Below the pieces are notes generated by a model. The model ran no database searches. It worked only from the letters and a program-made list of their open reading frames with translations, and had not been told where the DNA came from. Positions 5,343 through 5,946 of a stretch of DNA of 5,946 bases are shown piece by piece. This DNA is from an uncultured Paraglaciecola sp. Lineage in GTDB: Bacteria > Pseudomonadota > Gammaproteobacteria > Enterobacterales > Alteromonadaceae. Within the stretch, counting starts at the first letter, position 1. The number at the start of each line of letters is the position of its first letter. The position numbers were made by a program, and so were the translations under genes. The stretch lies in contig CAJQKX010000045.1 of NCBI GenBank assembly GCA_905479025.1, positions 1 through 5,946 on the forward strand. The letters run 5' to 3'.

Positions 5343-5814
5343 TAACTGCATCAATCACATGAATGATGCCATTTGACGCCTCAATATCCGCCGTTACCAC
5401 ATTTGCACCGTTAACTGTGACGCCTCCATAAGTCATGATTTTTACTTGGCTGCCTTGAACTGTTTCGGCCATCATATTGTTCGTTAAATCGCTACTCATG
5501 ACTTTGCCAGAAACGACGTGATAGGTCAGGATAGATGTCAATTTTTCCTTGTTTTCTGGTAGTAGAAGGGTTTCGACAGTACCCTCCGGTAAGGCTGCAA
5601 ACGCCTCGTCTGTAGGCGCAAATACTGTGAACGGGCCTTCACCCTTCAAGGTCTCAACAAGACCAGCTGCCTGTACGGCAGCGACCAATGTGGCAAACGA
5701 GCCTGCACCGACGGCGGTATCTACGATATCCTTTGAATGGCCACCTGCAAATGCGAGGGAGGCTGATGTAATTGTGGCTGCGGACGTTATGGCAAGAAAA
5801 GTACGACGAAACAT
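5329..5814 (-). CDS. Secreted single-domain fasciclin (FAS1) protein
   Basis: A complete 161-residue protein with one FAS1 domain. Residues 1-23 are a signal peptide ending S-L-A-F-A before GGHSKD; it begins MFRRTFLAI, so a Tat-type R-R-x-F-L signal is possible as well as Sec. The domain has the H1 motif [11 protein letters not shown] at 62-72, Y-H-V-V-S-G-K from 98, and the H2 motif [13 protein letters not shown] at 148-160, ending one residue later. Length is normal for bacterial secreted fasciclins, which act in cell-surface or periplasmic adhesion-like roles that are poorly defined. GGAGA (5821-5825) lies 6 nt before the ATG. A TGATCC-type promoter (5860-5890) and a palindrome at the probable start site precede it. 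A homologous fasciclin gene is, as I recall, part of the RpoE/ChrR singlet-oxygen regulon of Rhodobacter sphaeroides. It appears fully intact. Confidence 0.95.
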   Translation of the reverse strand: MFRRTFLAITSAATITSASLAFAGGHSKDIVDTAVGAGSFATLVAAVQAAGLVETLKGEGPFTVFAPTDEAFAALPEGTVETLLLPENKEKLTSILTYHVVSGKVMSSDLTNNMMAETVQGSQVKIMTYGGVTVNGANVVTADIEASNGIIHVIDAVIIPK

Positions 5815-5835
5815 AGGTTATCTCCAATTACTGAT

Positions 5836-5856
5836 TAAACAGGTGTTTCCTGTTTA
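5836..5856. promoter_or_regulatory. Palindrome at the fasciclin transcription start, operator- or hairpin-like
   Basis: TAAACAGG (5836-5843) and CCTGTTTA (5849-5856) are perfect 8-bp inverted arms with a 5-bp centre, placed between the -10 box and the ribosome binding site of the fasciclin gene. It spans or follows the predicted start site near 5853, so it could bind a repressor or form a 5'-leader hairpin. Confidence 0.5.
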
Positions 5857-5859
5857 GCA

Positions 5860-5890
5860 TTTATACGAAAGGAATATGACGGTTGGATCA
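5860..5890 (-). promoter_or_regulatory. ECF sigma (RpoE/ECF11-like) promoter of the fasciclin gene
   Basis: On the minus strand TGATCC (5885-5890) is followed after 19 bp by TATAAA (5860-5865), with the fasciclin ATG 46 bp beyond. TGATCC is the -35 element known for Rhodobacter RpoE, and fasciclin genes are reported members of that regulon. Predicted leader is about 38 nt. Confidence 0.6.
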
Positions 5891-5946
5891 AATTATAAAA
5901 AGCATGCGACAGAATGACGCCAGATTATTCAAAATACAGATCAATT

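Noticed and set aside
5549..5857. 102-codon plus-strand frame
   Set aside because: It is antisense to the fasciclin gene, which has clear domain motifs and its own start signals.

Overview
The window looks like an alphaproteobacterial chromosome, most likely Rhodobacterales. The strongest evidence is a TIGR02300/FYDLN-acid protein, a family I know from alphaproteobacteria, sitting between a divergent YgjP/DUF45-type metallopeptidase and tRNA-Ala(GGC). The taxonomic call is an inference from gene families, since no rRNA or marker gene is present.

Left flank (1-829): the 5' part of a DUF45 metallopeptidase (minus strand, running off the window), a divergent FYDLN-acid protein, a hairpin, and an intact tRNA-Ala(GGC). 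Centre (about 830-5250): AT-richer accessory DNA that starts directly at the tRNA 3' end. It contains a badly decayed tyrosine integrase (868-2172), two small membrane ORFs on the minus strand (2321-2759), a stop-riddled frame (2760-3008), two short plus-strand ORFs of 49 and 42 codons, a serine resolvase pseudogene (3502-4054, minus) with well preserved inverted repeats upstream of it, a 59-residue secreted cysteine-containing protein with its own terminator (4289-4468, minus), and a 71-residue ORF with a strong ribosome binding site (4613-4828, plus). Right flank (5329-5890): an intact single-domain secreted fasciclin (FAS1) protein on the minus strand with a clear ribosome binding site and a TGATCC-type promoter.

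Interpretation: the centre reads as an old tRNA-Ala-targeted genomic island whose two recombinases are both dead, leaving a graveyard with a few small, possibly live secreted or membrane proteins. No second copy of the tRNA 3' end was found, so the far end of the island is not demonstrated in this window. The most interesting live signals are the two TGATCC-N18/19-TATNAN promoter candidates, one before each minus-strand exported protein, which resemble the RpoE/ChrR (ECF11, singlet-oxygen) promoters of Rhodobacter. Also notable are the conserved TGTTCAC inverted-repeat sites next to the dead resolvase. I did not find convincing evidence of a wholly new system such as a defence cassette, CRISPR or retron.
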